DNA from: an uncultured bacterium
GTDB taxonomy: Bacteria; Actinomycetota; Coriobacteriia; Coriobacteriales; Eggerthellaceae
Reading direction: 5' to 3'
DNA length: 31,913 nt
Assembly (NCBI GenBank): GCA_905214325.1
Contig: CAJMLT010000015.1
Coordinates: 1 to 31,913, forward strand
The stretch's first letter is position 1, and each line of letters opens with the position of its first letter. Under the pieces are notes generated by a model that saw nothing but the letters and a program-made list of their open reading frames with translations, did no database searches and was not told the origin of the DNA. Shown here in pieces: positions 31,012 to 31,913 of this stretch. The translations under genes were made by a program, and so were the position numbers.

Positions 31012-31863
31012 ATGGAAATCGTAACGACAGTTGCCGAAATGAAGGCCCGCGTCAAAGAGTGGAAAGATGCCGGATTGAGCGTCGGGTTGGTACCCACGAT
31101 GGGGGCGCTTCACGAAGGACATATGTCCCTCATGGAACGTGCGCGCACCGAATGTGATCGCGTGGTCGCAAGCGTATTCGTCAACCCGCTTCAGTTCGGC
31201 CCCGACGAAGACTACGAAAACTACCCGCGGGATATCGAGCGGGATGGCGCGATCGCCGCATCCAAAGGCGTCGATATCGTCTTCCACCCCGAGCCCGAAG
31301 AGATGTATCCCGAGCACTACAACACCTACGTGGTCATGGAGACGTTGACCGACAGTCTGTGCGGCGCAAGTCGCCCCGGTCATTTCCGCGGCGTGTGTAC
31401 CGTAGTCAACAAGCTGTTCAACATCATCGATCCCGACATGGCGTTCTTCGGCCAGAAGGACGCTCAGCAACTCGCCATCATCAAGCGCATGGTCGCCGAT
31501 CTGAACATGCGCGTCAAGGTGTTCGGTTGTCCGATCGTGCGCGAGGACGACGGCTTGGCCAAAAGCTCACGCAACACCTACCTCAGCGACGAGGAGCGCA
31601 GTGCTGCGTTGGTTCTCTCCCGTGCCATCTTCGAAGCCCAAAGGCTCATCGAAGGCGGGCAGCGCGACGCCGCAACCATCGCGAAGGCCATTACCACCAT
31701 CATCGAAGCGGAGCCCTTGGCCCGTATCGACTATGTCGAGATCGTCGGCCTCGGTGATATGCAGCCGGTCGCGACCTTGGGAGAGAGTGGATTGGTGGCT
31801 ATCGCCGTCTATATAGGAGCAACGCGTCTCATCGACAATTATCTCTACGATTTCAACGAATAG
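31012..31863 (+). CDS. panC: Pantothenate synthetase (PanC)
   Basis: The 283-residue enzyme joins pantoate and beta-alanine using ATP. I choose the ATG at 31012 (MEIVTTVAEMKARV), with GGGAG 5 bases upstream, over an in-frame ATG four codons earlier. Seen: PTMGALHEGHMSL with the HxGH nucleotide motif (H34, H37), VFVNPLQFGPDEDYENYPRD, FGQKDAQQLAIIKRMV and KSSRN (the KMSKS-like loop). Its end leads into the next gene after 36 bases. Confidence 0.97.
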   Translation: MEIVTTVAEMKARVKEWKDAGLSVGLVPTMGALHEGHMSLMERARTECDRVVASVFVNPLQFGPDEDYENYPRDIERDGAIAASKGVDIVFHPEPEEMYPEHYNTYVVMETLTDSLCGASRPGHFRGVCTVVNKLFNIIDPDMAFFGQKDAQQLAIIKRMVADLNMRVKVFGCPIVREDDGLAKSSRNTYLSDEERSAALVLSRAIFEAQRLIEGGQRDAATIAKAITTIIEAEPLARIDYVEIVGLGDMQPVATLGESGLVAIAVYIGATRLIDNYLYDFNE

Positions 31864-31899
31864 ATCATCGAGCAAACCGAAAGAAGGAGTTTCTCACCC

Positions 31900-31913
31900 A
31901 TGCCGCTCAACGT
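31900..31913 (+). CDS. Start of the next pan-operon gene, probably aspartate 1-decarboxylase
   Basis: ATG at 31900 with AGAAGGAG 11 bases upstream; only MPLN and part of the next codon are in the window. By position after panB-panC it is probably panD, which makes beta-alanine. The sequence seen is too short to prove that. Confidence 0.55.

Noticed and set aside
30337..31470. Long minus-strand open frame opposite panB and panC
   Set aside because: Both plus-strand genes are complete with clear motifs; the antisense frame has none.

Overview
The window looks like chromosome from an anaerobic, mid-GC (mid-50s % by eye) Gram-positive bacterium. I infer Actinomycetota, most likely class Coriobacteriia (Eggerthellaceae-like), from the feel of the ribosomal proteins, the zinc-type S14, the four-subunit pyruvate:ferredoxin oxidoreductase and the FMN-riboswitch ribDEBAH operon. 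No search was run, so the assignment is an inference. I see no tRNA, rRNA, CRISPR array, insertion sequence or prophage gene.

Left part (1-6300, mostly minus strand): the end of an XRE-type regulator meets a HAD phosphatase across a shared terminator. Next comes a riboflavin operon, ribD-ribE-ribBA-ribH, read right to left behind an FMN riboswitch and its intrinsic terminator. The HAD phosphatase follows ribH in the same direction and is a candidate for the 'missing' phosphatase of the pathway. A DegV-family lipid-binding protein lies upstream of the operon.

Central left (6300-11830): porG-porD-porA-porB encode pyruvate:ferredoxin oxidoreductase, preceded by a 725-residue multi-pass membrane protein that resembles GT-C type glycosyltransferases.

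Ribosomal region (11850-29739, minus strand): rpsL-rpsG-fusA-rpsJ-rplC-rplD-rplW ends at a strong terminator. A foreign-looking block then follows: nudC, a Spx/ArsC-like gene, the divergent sstT transporter gene and a possible 50-residue membrane protein. The ribosomal order resumes at rplB (rplB-rpsS-rplV-rpsC-rplP-rpmC-rpsQ-rplN-rplX-rplE-rpsN-rpsH-rplF-rplR-rpsE-rpmD-rplO-secY), ends at another terminator, and adk follows. The S10 operon is therefore split between rplW and rplB, and the second half has its own near-consensus promoter and a structured leader. tuf is absent after fusA, and map-infA-rpmJ and the alpha-operon genes are absent after adk.

Right end (30010-31913, plus strand): panB-panC and the first codons of a third gene (probably panD) form a pantothenate operon divergent from the str operon.

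The most unusual signal is a 23-nt element (20/23 identical) found in the same orientation at the control regions of both halves of the split ribosomal cluster (21436-21458 and 29874-29896). Other points of interest are U-tract-less hairpins at several ribosomal gene junctions, an acidic insertion in RibD, and TTG or GTG starts on rpsL, rpsS, secY, ribD, rpsJ, sstT and the membrane-protein gene.
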